From JAPOUP01 sp965201085 (GTDB lineage Bacteria > Pseudomonadota > Alphaproteobacteria > Rhodobacterales > Rhodobacteraceae), in NCBI GenBank assembly GCA_965201085.1, contig CBDAVS010000016.1, positions 1 to 64,000 on the forward strand: 64,000 nt of DNA, in the 5' to 3' direction. The notes below the pieces were generated by a model. It was given only the letters and a program-made list of their open reading frames with translations. It was not told where the DNA came from and searched no databases. This document shows, in pieces, positions 1 through 8,043 of the stretch; position 1 is the stretch's first letter, and every line of letters begins with the position of its first letter. The position numbers and the translations under genes were made by a program.

Positions 1-1109
1 GTCGGCCGACGGGGCGAAGCGCCTCAGGGAGGCCGCGCCCGCGCGAAAGCCTCCGCCGGCGTCAGGTAGCCGAGCGCCTTGCGGGGGCGCGCGTTCAGGA
101 TGTCCTGGACCCGCTTCACGCGGGCGTCCGTGACCTGCCGCAGGTCGGTCCCCTTCGGCAGGTACTGGGGCGGCAGCCCGTTGGTGTGCTCGTTCAGGCC
201 CCGCTCCCACGAGTGATAGGGCGTCGCGAAGAAGAAGTCGGCCTCCAGCGCCTTCGCCACCTTCGCGTGCCCCGCGAACTCCTTGCCGTTGTCCGCCGTG
301 ATCGTGTGGACCCTGGCGCCGAGCCCCTTGAGAAGGTCGGTCATCGCCTCGCCGACCGCCTCCGCCTTCTTTCCGTCAACCCGTTGGAGAAGCGTGAATT
401 TCGAGCATCTGTCCACAAGCGACACCACCGCACCGCTGTGTCCCCCGCCGATCACCGTGTCCGCTTCCCGGTCGCCGATTCCCGCCTTCGCCCCGACCTC
501 TTTCGGGCGCTCCGAGATGTCCCTCCGGCCCGGGATGTGACCCCGGCCCGCGTGGCGGCCACCCTTCCAGTTCGGTTTCTTTCCCCGCCGCCGCAGGTGC
601 CCGAAAAGCGTTCCTCCGTCCCTGCGGTCCGCGCGTACGAGGTCGTATATCCGCTGACGGCCGACCATGCCGGGGTCCTCCAGCCGGAGACGCCCCGAGA
701 CCTGTTCCGGGCTCCAGCCCTCCTCCAGCTTCGCCACGACCTTCGCCCAGCGCTCCTCCGTCAGCTTCCTCGGGACCGAAGAGGCCTCGCTCCGGCGCCC
801 GGTGGCCTTCCTCCACGCCTGTCCCTGCCGGTATCCCCGCCCGCCGCCGTTGCGTCGGATCTCCCGCGATATGGTGGCCGGATGGCGGCCCAGCTGCCTG
901 GCGATGGCCCCGTTCGAAAGCCCGCTTTTCCTCAGCGCGTATATCTGGCATCTTTCGTCGAAGGTCAGATGACGGTAGCCCTCGGGCATGACACTCTCCT
1001 CGGCTCGTTCACCGGGACTGTCGCCGTTATCTGGCCGATTCGCAAGATGCTGCACCCGAAACGCGGCTTCCCACCATCAACGGTGTTGCACTTCAGAGCG
1101 GAACGGGGG
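1..1109 (-). mobile_element. IS30-family element, copy 1 (cut by window start)
   Basis: This is one of three IS30-like copies; the others are at 31171-32548 and 42444-43820. The window opens inside it: bases 1-40 are identical to 31441-31480. Its transposase-start end is at 1109, with the terminal repeat reading ggtgttgcacttcagagcgg just inside. It abuts a truncated ISNCY element at CGG (1110-1112). By comparison with the complete copies about 270 bp lie left of the window. Confidence 0.9.
24..989 (-). CDS. IS30-family transposase, copy 1
   Basis: Cut-and-paste transposase with an N-terminal helix-turn-helix (LSNGAIARQLGRHPATISRE, about residues 25-44) and a C-terminal DDE core. All three catalytic positions are present: D in EADTVIG, D in ITADNGKEF and E in ERGLNEHTNG. 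I chose the start at MPEGYRH (321 aa) because the other two copies start there; an in-frame ATG 22 codons upstream lies in the element end. This is the only one of the three copies with the catalytic Glu. Some changes still look damaging (LPPQ where IS30 enzymes usually have LLRQ; READT where WEADT is usual), so activity is uncertain. Confidence 0.9.
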   Translation of the reverse strand: MPEGYRHLTFDERCQIYALRKSGLSNGAIARQLGRHPATISREIRRNGGGRGYRQGQAWRKATGRRSEASSVPRKLTEERWAKVVAKLEEGWSPEQVSGRLRLEDPGMVGRQRIYDLVRADRRDGGTLFGHLRRRGKKPNWKGGRHAGRGHIPGRRDISERPKEVGAKAGIGDREADTVIGGGHSGAVVSLVDRCSKFTLLQRVDGKKAEAVGEAMTDLLKGLGARVHTITADNGKEFAGHAKVAKALEADFFFATPYHSWERGLNEHTNGLPPQYLPKGTDLRQVTDARVKRVQDILNARPRKALGYLTPAEAFARARPP

Positions 1110-2884
1110 CGGTAAATGACGGAATCCGCCTTGCGGGGATTCACCGGATATGGCGGTCAGGGGGACGATTTCACCACCATATGCAGCGGAATCCGCCAAT
1201 CCTCCCCTTCAGGAGGCCCCGATGCGCAGGGTCCACGAACTCCAGCGGAGGCCCGGCGCCCCCGACATCACGAGGATCAGGCTGGACGTGAGGTCGCGGG
1301 ACGACATCCCGGCGATCCTGATCGGCCTCCAGGACCCCTGCAGCGACGAAGGGACCCGAAAGCGGCTGTTCGGGCTTCCGGGTCGGCTGGCGCTTCCCGG
1401 AATGAGCCGCCGGGTCGGCGGGCAGGGGATGGAGCCGTTGACCATCCCGGTGCCGGGGGTCGTGAAGCAGGGTCCCGGGTGCGGTTTCGACCGGCTTCGG
1501 GAACAGGCGAACCAGCACATCCCGATCCGGCGAAGGCCGGAGGCCGGGCCACGGATCATGGGACGTGGACGGATACGGATACGGATACCGGCGTCTGGTT
1601 GACAGCGTGTCGCTCCTCACGCCGGAACTCCTCGCCGAGGTCGGAAGGATGGTCGTGGAGAGGGGCCACAGGGTGGCGGCGGAAAAAAGCCTGGCGACGC
1701 GTTGCGCGGCCGCTGTGACTCCTTTGTCGTGGAGACCGACGTCCACTATCCGACGGACCGCAGCCTGCTGATGGACGCGGCGCGGTGCATGGTCCGGGAC
1801 GTGTCCCGGGCCTGCGGGGGCCTGGGGCTACGCGGCTGGCGGCAGAGGGAACATCTTTTGAAAAAGCTCCGGAAAGGCTACCTCCGGGTGGCCACGTCAC
1901 GGCTCGCCAACCCGCGCCCGAGGGACGTGGAGGCGCCGCTCCGGATCGCCCTTAAGCTGGCGGACAGGGCGGAGGCGAGCTGCGCGGAGATCGACGGTAT
2001 GTTGGGTATCCCGGGCTCATCGGACAGTATCCGGGGCTTCATCGGCCATGTCAGGCACCAGGCGGACCTGACCGGACGGCGGATTCTCAGGGGAGAGACG
2101 ATCCCGCACAGCGGGAAGGTGCACCCGATATCCGGGCCGCACACCCGCTGGATATCGAAGGGAAAGGCCGGGGTCCCGGTGGAGCCCGGCGTCCCGGTCC
2201 GCGTCCCTGAGGACCGTCACGGATTCCTCCCGCACCGTTCGGTCATGTGGGAGGGGAGCGACGTGGACGTGGCGGTCCCCATGGGCGGGGAGGCGCGGGC
2301 CGGTTCCCGGATCTCTCGGGGGTGAGCTTCGACAGGGGTCTGCACAGCCCCTCGAACCGGCTCAGGCCTGCCGGGATGCTGGAACTGAACGCCATGCCGC
2401 GGAAAGGCAGGCTGTCGAAGGCGGACCGCGTCCGGGAAAGCGGGGAGGCGTTCCGCGAGGCGCGGCGCGCCCACGCCGCCGGCGGGTCGGCCACCAGCAA
2501 CCTGGAGCACCGTGGCCTCGACCGGGTGCGGAGCCACGGAAAGGAGGGTTTCGCCCGGACCGTGGCGCTGGCGGTGCTGGCCGCTAACGTCCACCGCCTC
2601 GGCCTGATGCCGCCGGCGAGGGAGCGCCTCAGGCTCTCCGCCGCCGCCTGACCGGGGCGTCCACCGGTGAACCGGCCCATGGAAGGTCCCGCCGCTGCGG
2701 GGCCCGGACCGGCGTGTCCGCGGGCCGGTGAAGGCCCGGATGTTCACCATATGTTCCCGCCACCGACCGTCCCGTCGAAGCCCCGGGTGGCGCCCCGAGG
2801 GGCCCGGCCAGGGTCCCGTGAAGCCGGAATCCGCCGGATCCGGCCCTGTCACCGGAAAAACACGGGGTTTTCTGGCGGACACTA
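1110..2884 (+). mobile_element. ISNCY-family element, copy A, 5' end removed by IS30
   Basis: Starts at CGGTAAATGACGG, which is internal to the complete copy C (48353-50165), so about 38 bp of the left end are missing where IS30 copy 1 sits. The right end finishes with gacacta at 2884 and matches the right end of copy C. It interrupts a small coiled-coil/membrane protein gene on the minus strand. Confidence 0.8.
1222..2651 (+). pseudogene. ISNCY-family (ISDol1-like) transposase, frameshifted
   Basis: Segments in three frames together read as one transposase: the start MRRVHELQRRPGAPDI with RSRDDIPAIL (1222-1560), then DGYGYGYRRLVD and LLTPELLAEVGRMVVERGH (from 1565), then CDSFVVETDVHYPTD through SGPHTRWISKGKAGVPVE (1702-2240), then MPRKGRLSKADRVRESGE to the end (2390-2651). 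The phrases FVVETDVHYPTD and TRWISKGKAGVPVE are typical of the ISNCY/ISDol1 group. At least three frameshifts make it non-functional. It is the least diverged of the three copies in the window. Confidence 0.85.
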
Positions 2885-3020
2885 GATAGCTGGCTTCCCT
2901 GCCCGCCATGCGGGTTTCAAACCCGGCAAGCGTTTTCGATAGATCGGATTTCAACGCTTCCATCCTCTCCTCCATCCTAACCAGGCGTTCCGTAATGTCG
3001 TATATGTCCGGTTCCGCCAT
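2885..3020 (-). pseudogene. Small coiled-coil/TM family protein, 3' end removed by ISNCY
   Basis: The N-terminus MAEPDIYDITERLVRMEER continues as EALKSDLSKTLAGFETRMAGREASY and then runs into the ISNCY end. It matches the intact family member at 46920-47129 (MAEPDEICELRIAVATMDER...). The insertion falls just before the predicted membrane helix, so only the soluble coiled-coil half remains. The displaced 3' part is not seen on the other side of the element. Function unknown. Confidence 0.6.
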
Positions 3021-3474
3021 ACATCAATTCCAAGCCACATCAGGTCCGTGAGTTTCAATACCTAAAAAGCACTTTTTTTTAAAAAATCGCTTGTTTTATT
3101 TGTGTGGCCGTCACGGCGGGCGGCGCATGAAACAGGATGGGGAAACGACGGATTCGGACTACATCAACGGACACCTTTCGGCATATGAATTCCTGATGGA
3201 GGTCATCCTCGCGCAACAGCGGGCCAATATCTCGAAACATGACGAGCGACGTGTTCGAGAAGAGCTTGTAGATCGTGTGAGGTTTCGGGCGGCCGTTCCA
3301 GAAAACCATGCTGAAGGGCCAGACTTCTTTCAAGTTCAGTCCGTGTGTATTCAAGTGGTCGAACGGGTTCTCCATAAGGCTTCCCGAAGGGCTGGTGAAA
3401 ATCGACGAACTCCGCCGGGGCGGACCCGACAAAGGTGAACGCCTCCGCCATTTCGCGTCGCACCGCGTCGTTAA

Positions 3475-4478
3475 AGTTTGTTCCATAAGTTGAGTGGTCC
3501 CGCAGGATGTGGCATTCCGGTTGGTGAACGCAACCAGATCCGGAGAGAGCCATGCCCTGGAACAGGACCACCCAACAGCTCCATAAGCGCCCGGACGACC
3601 ACAGTCAAAACGATCTGACCGACGCCGAATGGACCATCATTGAGCCGATGCCGCCGAAGCGGGGAAGGATGGGACGGCCGCGCGGGGTCGACCTTCGGCC
3701 GGTGTTCGACGCGGGCCGGTATATCCTGTCCACGGGATGCCGGTGGCGCGCGTCACCCTCTGGATATCCACCGTTTTCCACCGACCGGAACCATTTTCAC
3801 GCATGGCGGCGGAGCGGGCTCCCGGAGCGTATCGTGCATCGTCTCCGGGACCTCGCGCGGCGGTGTCCGGGGCGCTCCGCGGAGCCGGCCGCCGCCCCGG
3901 TCGACAGCCGGTCGGTGAGGACCACGGAGAGCGGCGGGCCCCGCGGCCACGACGCCGGCAGGAAGGTGAAGGGGAGGAAAAGGCACCTGATCGTGGACGC
4001 CGACGGCACGCCGGCCGTCATGACGGTTCACACCGCCGGCATCCAGGACCGGGACGGCGCACCGGACCTGACCGCGGAACCGCCGGAGACGGTGCCCACG
4101 GTGTGCAGGCCGTTCGCCGACGGTGGCCACCCGGGTCCGAAGCTGCGGGAGCGGCTTGAGGGGATGGGGTTGCCGGACGTGATCAGGACCGTCGAAAGAC
4201 CGGAGGATGTCAAAGGGTTCACGGTTCCCTGCCGCCGGTGGGTCGTGGAGCGGACCTTCGCCTGGATGGGCCGGTGCCGCCGCCTGTCGAAGGACTATGA
4301 GCGCCTCTGCGGGAACCCGCTGGCATCCGGGGTGAGGCATCACGCGCCACCGGTCCGAGCGTGAGTGAGGCACGAACGAACGCTGGCCGCCTGCCGGTTC
4401 CTGCTCAGGCGGGTGGCGAGGGCGTCAACTCCATGAAAGACAGTGGTTTGATCATATCAGTGACTTATGATTCAAACT
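3475..4478 (+). mobile_element. IS5-family (IS427-like) element, copy 1, degraded
   Basis: Ends read agtttgttccataagt (left) and acttatgattcaaact (right), the same inverted ends as copies 2 and 3. It is 1004 bp against 956 bp for the other two because about 48 bp are inserted near the transposase C-terminus. Flanks (ttaa left, ctagg right) no longer form an exact target duplication. Confidence 0.9.
3552..4435 (+). pseudogene. IS5/IS427-type transposase, degraded copy 1
   Basis: Homologous to the intact 278-aa copies at 5396-6232 and 40463-41299. It has many substitutions of the kind L to P, Q to R, E to G, Y to H and K to R, plus an insertion after codon 257 that changes the C-terminus; the old end (ACRFLLRRVARAST) reappears in another frame near 4390. 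The DDE residues can still be traced (D in VDSRSVRT, D in FADGGH, E in VVERTFAWMGR). Probably inactive. Confidence 0.85.
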
Positions 4479-4533
4479 CTAGGTCCGCGCTCGCCATCGG
4501 CCATGATGCCAACCCCCTTTTCGCCGCTTTCCA

Positions 4534-4562
4534 ATCATGGCCCATCGGCCGGTGAAAGTCAA
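4534..4562 (-). promoter_or_regulatory. Sigma70-like promoter of the split gene at 3079-4504
   Basis: On the minus strand TTGACT (4562-4557) is followed after 17 bp by CATGAT (4539-4534). The same arrangement stands upstream of the paralogue at 6356-6328, and the surrounding sequence (ATGGCCCA-CGGCCGGTGAAAGTCAACGC on plus) is conserved between the two loci. Confidence 0.5.
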
Positions 4563-4588
4563 CGCTCGCTTTGCGCGCGCGCGGCGCT

Positions 4589-4612
4589 GCGTGGGTAGCC
4601 AGGTATATAATT
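4589..4612. repeat. Promoter-like repeat, copy 1
   Basis: The 24 bp from 4589 to 4612 (gcgtgggtagccagg followed by tatataatt) recur exactly at 7786-7809. Both contain a consensus TATAAT and both precede small genes. No good -35 hexamer is visible at 17 bp, so the strand and role are uncertain. Confidence 0.45.
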
Positions 4613-4680
4613 TCCAAATCAATGGGCATGGAATACCTAGTGGCGAGGCTCGCCGCATGAAAACGGATAGAGGAAGCGAT

Positions 4681-4920
4681 ATGACCACAATGGCACACGC
4701 CGCGATCACCGAACCAGCCAGCACCTGGCAAACGACAAGCATCGTCTACGGAAGCGCGACACGCCACGTATTTGAGGACCGCAGCGCGATAATCGTCGGA
4801 AGGGATGGACGTCGCGACATCGGAATACACGAAGATAAGTTACCGAACCGGCGAATAACCGAACACTTCATGACCGACATCGATCACGAACTTACCTTGC
4901 CCCTGACGATCTCGGGGTAG
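4681..4920 (+). CDS. Small hypothetical protein, WQT/ATRHVF family
   Basis: 79 aa. The start at 4681 follows GAGGAAGCG. The core reads STWQTTSIVYGSATRHVFED, then RSAIIVGRDGRRDIGIHEDK and a MTDIDHELT tail. A related 68-residue protein is encoded at 46307-46513 (WQTVKTFYARATRHVFHDGS, GIHEEKLP, MMTDIAHELT), where it overlaps a ribbon-helix-helix-type gene. No known family recognised. No signal peptide or membrane helix. The 3' end overlaps the convergent gene ending at 4884 by 37 bp. The partner at 46.5 kb suggests a toxin-antitoxin or regulator pair, which is only inference. Confidence 0.6.
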   Translation: MTTMAHAAITEPASTWQTTSIVYGSATRHVFEDRSAIIVGRDGRRDIGIHEDKLPNRRITEHFMTDIDHELTLPLTISG

Positions 4921-5318
4921 CCCATGTCCGAAATGCTTTTCGCATTGCCTGATCTCTCTTCCATGATGATTGGCCAGCGTGCGATATGATCGCCTAGTCT
5001 GCTTCCATCAAAAACCTTGCATTTATCGCGCAAATTCGGTCTTCGGCTATAATCCGTATCGTATTCGTCAATTCTGTTCATGATTTCGTTCAGCAGCCTG
5101 ATTGCATCCTCAATCTTTCGAACTGTGCATGCCACTTCGCGCTTGCCGTCCACATAGCGGACGACAAGATCGCCGATTTCACTCTTGTCCATCATTTCAC
5201 CATCAATCCGTTTCTGTTCCGTCATGCGCCAAGGCTGACGGAAATCGACCAGCTGCACCGGCTGGGACCCGACAGAAGTGAACAACTCCGCCAGTTCGCG
5301 TCGCACCGCTTCCTTAAG

Positions 5319-6274
5319 AGTTTGTTCCATAAGTTGAGTGGTCCCGCAGGATGTGGCATTCCGGTTGGTGAACGCAACCAGATACGGAGAGAGCCATGCC
5401 CTGGAACAGGACCACCCAACAGATCCATAAGCGCCCGGACGACTACAGTCAAAACGATCTGACCGACGCCGAATGGACCATCATCGAGCCGATGCTGCCG
5501 AAGCAGGGAAGGATGGGACGGCCGCGCGAGGTCGACCTTCGGTCGGTGTTCGACGCGGTCCAGTATATCCTGTCCACGGGATGCCAGTGGCGCGCGTTAC
5601 CCTCTGGATATCCACCGTTTTCCACCGTCCAGAACTATTTTTACGCATGGCGGCGGAGCGGGCTCCTGGAGCGTCTCGTGCATCGTCTCCGGGACCTCGC
5701 GCGGCGGTGTTCGGGGCGCTCCGCGGAGCCGACCGCCGCCTCGATCGACAGCCAGTCGGTGAAGACCACGGAGAGCGGCGGGCCCCGCGGCTACGACGCC
5801 GGGAAGAAGGTGAAGGGGAGGAAAAGGCACCTGATCGTGGACGCCGACGGCACACCGATCGTCATGACGGTTCACACCGCCGACATCCAGGACCGGGACG
5901 GCGCACCGGACCTGATCGCGAAGCTGCTGGAGACGGTGCCCACGGTGTGTAGGCTGTTCGCCGACGGTGGCTACGCGGGTCCGAAGCTGCGGGAGCGGCT
6001 TGAGGGGATGGGGTTGTCGAACGTGATCAGGATCGTCGAAAAACCGAAGAATGTCAAAGGGTTCACTGTTCTCTACCGCCGGTGGGTCGTGGAGCGGACC
6101 TTCGCCTGGATGGGCCGGTGCCGCCGCCTGTCGAAAGATTACGAAAGGCTCAGTGAGAACTCGCTGGCATGGGCGCAGCTGGCCGCCTGCCGGTTCCTGC
6201 TCAGGCGGGTGGCGAGGGCGTCAACTCCATGAAAAACAATAGTTTAATGATATCAGTGACTTATGATTCAAACT
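5319..6274 (+). mobile_element. IS5-family (IS427-like) element, copy 2
   Basis: 956 bp, the same length as copy 3. Ends are agtttgttccataagt and acttatgattcaaact. The flanks TTAAG (5314-5318) and CTAAG (6275-6279) share a TAAG duplication, fitting the 4-5 bp YTNAG-type duplication seen at copy 3. Confidence 0.92.
5396..6232 (+). CDS. IS5/IS427-type transposase, copy 2 (intact)
   Basis: 278 aa with an N-terminal DNA-binding domain (LTDAEWTIIEPMLP, residues 22-35) and a DDE core: D in IDSQSVKTTES, D in LFADGGYAG and E in VVERTFAWMGRCRRLSKDYE. Almost identical to copy 3. Its start is preceded by GGAGAGAGCC. It is probably active or was until recently, judging from near identity and intact ends. 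Confidence 0.93.
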   Translation: MPWNRTTQQIHKRPDDYSQNDLTDAEWTIIEPMLPKQGRMGRPREVDLRSVFDAVQYILSTGCQWRALPSGYPPFSTVQNYFYAWRRSGLLERLVHRLRDLARRCSGRSAEPTAASIDSQSVKTTESGGPRGYDAGKKVKGRKRHLIVDADGTPIVMTVHTADIQDRDGAPDLIAKLLETVPTVCRLFADGGYAGPKLRERLEGMGLSNVIRIVEKPKNVKGFTVLYRRWVVERTFAWMGRCRRLSKDYERLSENSLAWAQLAACRFLLRRVARASTP

Positions 6275-6327
6275 CTAAGTCCGCTCTCGCCATCGGCCAT
6301 GATGTCACCCCTTTTCGCCGCCCGCAA

Positions 6328-6356
6328 TTCATGGCCCACCGGCCGGTGAAAGTCAA
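6328..6356 (-). promoter_or_regulatory. Sigma70-like promoter of the split gene at 4884-6300
   Basis: On the minus strand TTGACT (6356-6351), a 17-bp spacer and CATGAA (6333-6328), followed by AAAAGGGG before the ATG at 6300. It is the counterpart of the promoter at 4534-4562. Confidence 0.5.
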
Positions 6357-6424
6357 CGCCGCCTGATCGCGCGGCGGACCGGCTGGCTGGCTTGAGACAC
6401 CAACCAGCCAGCTTCTCCGGCACG

Positions 6425-6687
6425 TTATTCAGGATTGTGCGTTGGGGTGGTTTCGAGACTTCGTTCGGCTATTGGAGGAGTCTGCGCGGATGCGGCCGGA
6501 TTTTTTTCGTGAGCTTGAATGAACGCGATAGCGGCGACTCCCAGACCGACGACGAGAATCAGGTTCTTCAGGTTTCGGGTTTCAAAACCGGAAAGGGTTT
6601 TTCAAGATTTGATTCCAGAACCTTCATGTTGCCCTCCAATTTCGTGAAGCGAATTCTGAGTTCATATATCTCATCGGGTTCCGGCAT
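6425..6687 (-). pseudogene. Small coiled-coil/TM family protein, frameshifted
   Basis: Starts MPEPDEIYELRIRFTKLEGN then MKVLESNLEKPFPVLKPET and stops; one base out of frame it continues KNLILVVGLGVAAIAFIQAH, a clear membrane helix, and ends near 6425. It is the same layout as the intact member at 46920-47129: a short acidic start, a coiled coil, one C-terminal helix. The frameshift near 6560 separates the coiled coil from its anchor. Confidence 0.6.
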
Positions 6688-6717
6688 GCATGACCGAGTT
6701 GGTATCTGGCTGTTGTG

Positions 6718-7011
6718 TCATGGGGTCCTCTCCTTTCTTTTCCCTATCAATATCTTTTCATATTCGTCTTTTGATAGAGTGCATTCAACCAGATTTATGA
6801 ACTGCTGGTTGGTAAGCTTGCATTGTCCAGCCATCAAACTGATCTCAAGGTCGTTTACATCCTTACCTGACGCTTTGTGGGATAAGTGTGTGATTACACT
6901 TGGCTTAGAATCTCTTTCCAGGAAGTAACTCATGACTACATGTGATTTGTTCTTTTTGACGAATCCTTTGGCCATCAGACCTGCCAATACCACTCTTTTC
7001 TTAATGGGCAT
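6718..7011 (-). CDS. HicA-like small toxin
   Basis: 97 aa: MPIKKRVVLAGLMAKGFVKK, then NKSHVVMSYFLERDSKPSVI and SLMAGQCKLTNQQFINLVEC. The K-x-SH motif near residue 23 and the layout resemble HicA/YcfA-type mRNA interferases, where that His is catalytic. It starts at 7011 with a TGATG overlap on the upstream HicB-like gene, as in many hicBA-type pairs. The DNA is AT-richer than the surrounding IS copies, suggesting acquisition. The HicA assignment rests on motif and context only. Confidence 0.5.
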   Translation of the reverse strand: MPIKKRVVLAGLMAKGFVKKNKSHVVMSYFLERDSKPSVITHLSHKASGKDVNDLEISLMAGQCKLTNQQFINLVECTLSKDEYEKILIGKRKERTP

Positions 7012-7424
7012 CAGTTCATGTCCAGACGCAGAAATTCCTCATTCACAAGCCTATCTTCATGGGAATGGCTTCCGTCATTATTCTGCGCATAATCCCACAG
7101 GACCGGCAATATGCTGCCCTGAAGCGCCCACATAGCTTCTTTCAAGGTTTTCCCATAGGACATGATATGCCGGTAATCATCAATCCCACGGATTACAAAC
7201 CAGTCGGTTTCCGGGTCACGCCTCCACTGGAAAACCAGAGGTTCACGAAAATTCCAGTAACCGTCCTCTTCCGAACCGAACGACGGGATTTCCGTAGGTT
7301 TCCACAAGTCGGATTCAGTCGTTTGGGTTTGGCATTGCATTGGAATCGTTAGGATGTGCCGTCGCGGTATCGGCTTTGAATATTTTAAAGAAGAAGGAGG
7401 CGTTTGATATGCGCTAACCTGCAT
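7011..7424 (-). CDS. HicB-like antitoxin
   Basis: About 137 aa from ATG 7424; a TTG at 7433 is the alternative start. AAGAAGGGGG, which is also the end of the upstream gene, serves as ribosome-binding site. The C-terminal half (LVFQWRRDPETDWFVIRGID, then YGKTLKEAMWALQGSI) has the beta-beta-beta-alpha pattern of the HicB fold. It overlaps the toxin gene by one base and lies 5 bp after the gene ending at 7430, so the three form one operon. Confidence 0.5.
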   Translation of the reverse strand: MQVSAYQTPPSSLKYSKPIPRRHILTIPMQCQTQTTESDLWKPTEIPSFGSEEDGYWNFREPLVFQWRRDPETDWFVIRGIDDYRHIMSYGKTLKEAMWALQGSILPVLWDYAQNNDGSHSHEDRLVNEEFLRLDMN

Positions 7425-7429
7425 GGCTA

Positions 7430-7696
7430 TCAATCCCCCTTCTTAAGATTATCCGGCACCTCAATCAAGGTGGTGATAGTTCCGCTTCGTATCGCATATA
7501 TAGGGTTCCCATCACTATCCCATTCACCGTCAATGCGAGCGGCATCGACAATATCAACCCTAAAATTCAAAAGTGTTCCGTCGGACAGGTTTATGATTAT
7601 TGGTCGGTTTTTTATATCGTCCACATCCACAACCGTGGCTTCAACCGGTTCACCAGTCGTCGGGCTGTCGATCTTAACTTTTCGACCGGCCATCAT
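7430..7696 (-). CDS. Small hypothetical protein, first gene of the toxin-antitoxin operon
   Basis: 88 aa beginning MMAGRKVKIDSPTTGEPVEA and ending near TLIEVPDNLKKGD. A strong Shine-Dalgarno AAAGGAGG precedes the start. It is acidic and predicted mostly beta-strand, with no membrane helix or known motif. It is transcribed together with the HicB/HicA-like genes and may be an accessory antitoxin or regulator. I do not recognise the family. Confidence 0.6.
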   Translation of the reverse strand: MMAGRKVKIDSPTTGEPVEATVVDVDDIKNRPIIINLSDGTLLNFRVDIVDAARIDGEWDSDGNPIYAIRSGTITTLIEVPDNLKKGD

Positions 7697-7785
7697 ATTT
7701 CCTCCTTTGGTTTGCAGGTACCACCGTACGGATGCCGTGATCGTATGGCAAGTATTTTGATCCGTGAATCCGCCCGCCCGGCGCG

Positions 7786-7809
7786 GCGTGGGTAGCCAGG
7801 TATATAATT
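7786..7809. repeat. Promoter-like repeat, copy 2
   Basis: Exact repeat of 4589-4612 containing TATAAT. It lies between the toxin-antitoxin operon (minus) and the antitoxin/PIN remnant (plus, from 7873). Confidence 0.45.
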
Positions 7810-7872
7810 CCCCATTTTTGGACCAAAGGCAGAACGGGCGCAGACTAACTTGAAATACGGAAGGAGGGCCAA

Positions 7873-8043
7873 CTTATCCGGTTGTACGCCGACACAGGGC
7901 AGGACCAGCCCCTGGTCGCACTCATTGATCGAATGCTCGGGGTTGGTGCGATTACAACGACGAAGGCCGGTAAGGTTCTCGGCGTAAGCGGAAATAACGT
8001 CGACGGCGTGCTCAAGGCCGGTGGGCAGGGTTTGCCGGCATAG
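7873..8043 (+). pseudogene. Antitoxin remnant (HTH-like) before a PIN toxin
   Basis: An open stretch reads LVALIDRMLGVGAITTTKAG then KVLGVSGNNVDGVLKAGG and ends in TAG at 8041, directly followed by the PIN reading frame. AAGGAGGG stands at 7861-7868 but no good start codon follows it, so the 5' end seems damaged. Helix-turn-helix character is weak. The position fits the antitoxin that usually precedes DUF4411 PIN genes. Confidence 0.4.

Larger units (their letters stand above)
3079..4504 (-). pseudogene. Hypothetical gene, split by IS5 copy 1 and frameshifted
   Basis: The first codons (MADGERG) lie at 4504-4479 and the rest continues at 3474 after IS5 copy 1. Joining across the element gives MADGERGLNDAVRREMAEAF and then TFVGSAPAEFVDFHQP. 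Near 3380 the frame changes and a plausible C-terminal part reads NPFDHLNTHGLNLKEVW... to about 3100. The first 35 or so residues are closely related to the gene at 4884-6300, but the rest is not. The start has a Shine-Dalgarno-like AAGGGG and a sigma70-like promoter upstream. I do not recognise the family. Confidence 0.5.
4884..6300 (-). pseudogene. Hypothetical gene, split at codon 8 by IS5 copy 2
   Basis: MADGESGL is encoded at 6300-6275 and the body continues from 5318 to 4884. Removing the element restores an open frame (MADGESGLKEAVRRELAELF, then TSVGSQPVQLVDFRQPW, about 150 aa in total). The N-terminus is shared with the gene at 3079-4504; the C-terminal part (MDKSEIGDLVVRYVDGKREV, EDAIRLLNEIMNRIDEYD) differs. 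It looks otherwise intact, so the IS is probably the only lesion. Function unknown. Confidence 0.6.

Noticed and set aside
186..1115. Long plus-strand frame opposite the IS30 transposase (also at 31101-32555 and 42545-43855 on the opposite strand)
   Set aside because: It is the antisense shadow of the high-GC transposase gene and recurs with every IS30 copy; no homology-like text.
6380..6415. Hairpin gctggctgg/ccagccagc as a terminator
   Set aside because: Nine-base stem with a long loop and no T-run; kept only as a note.
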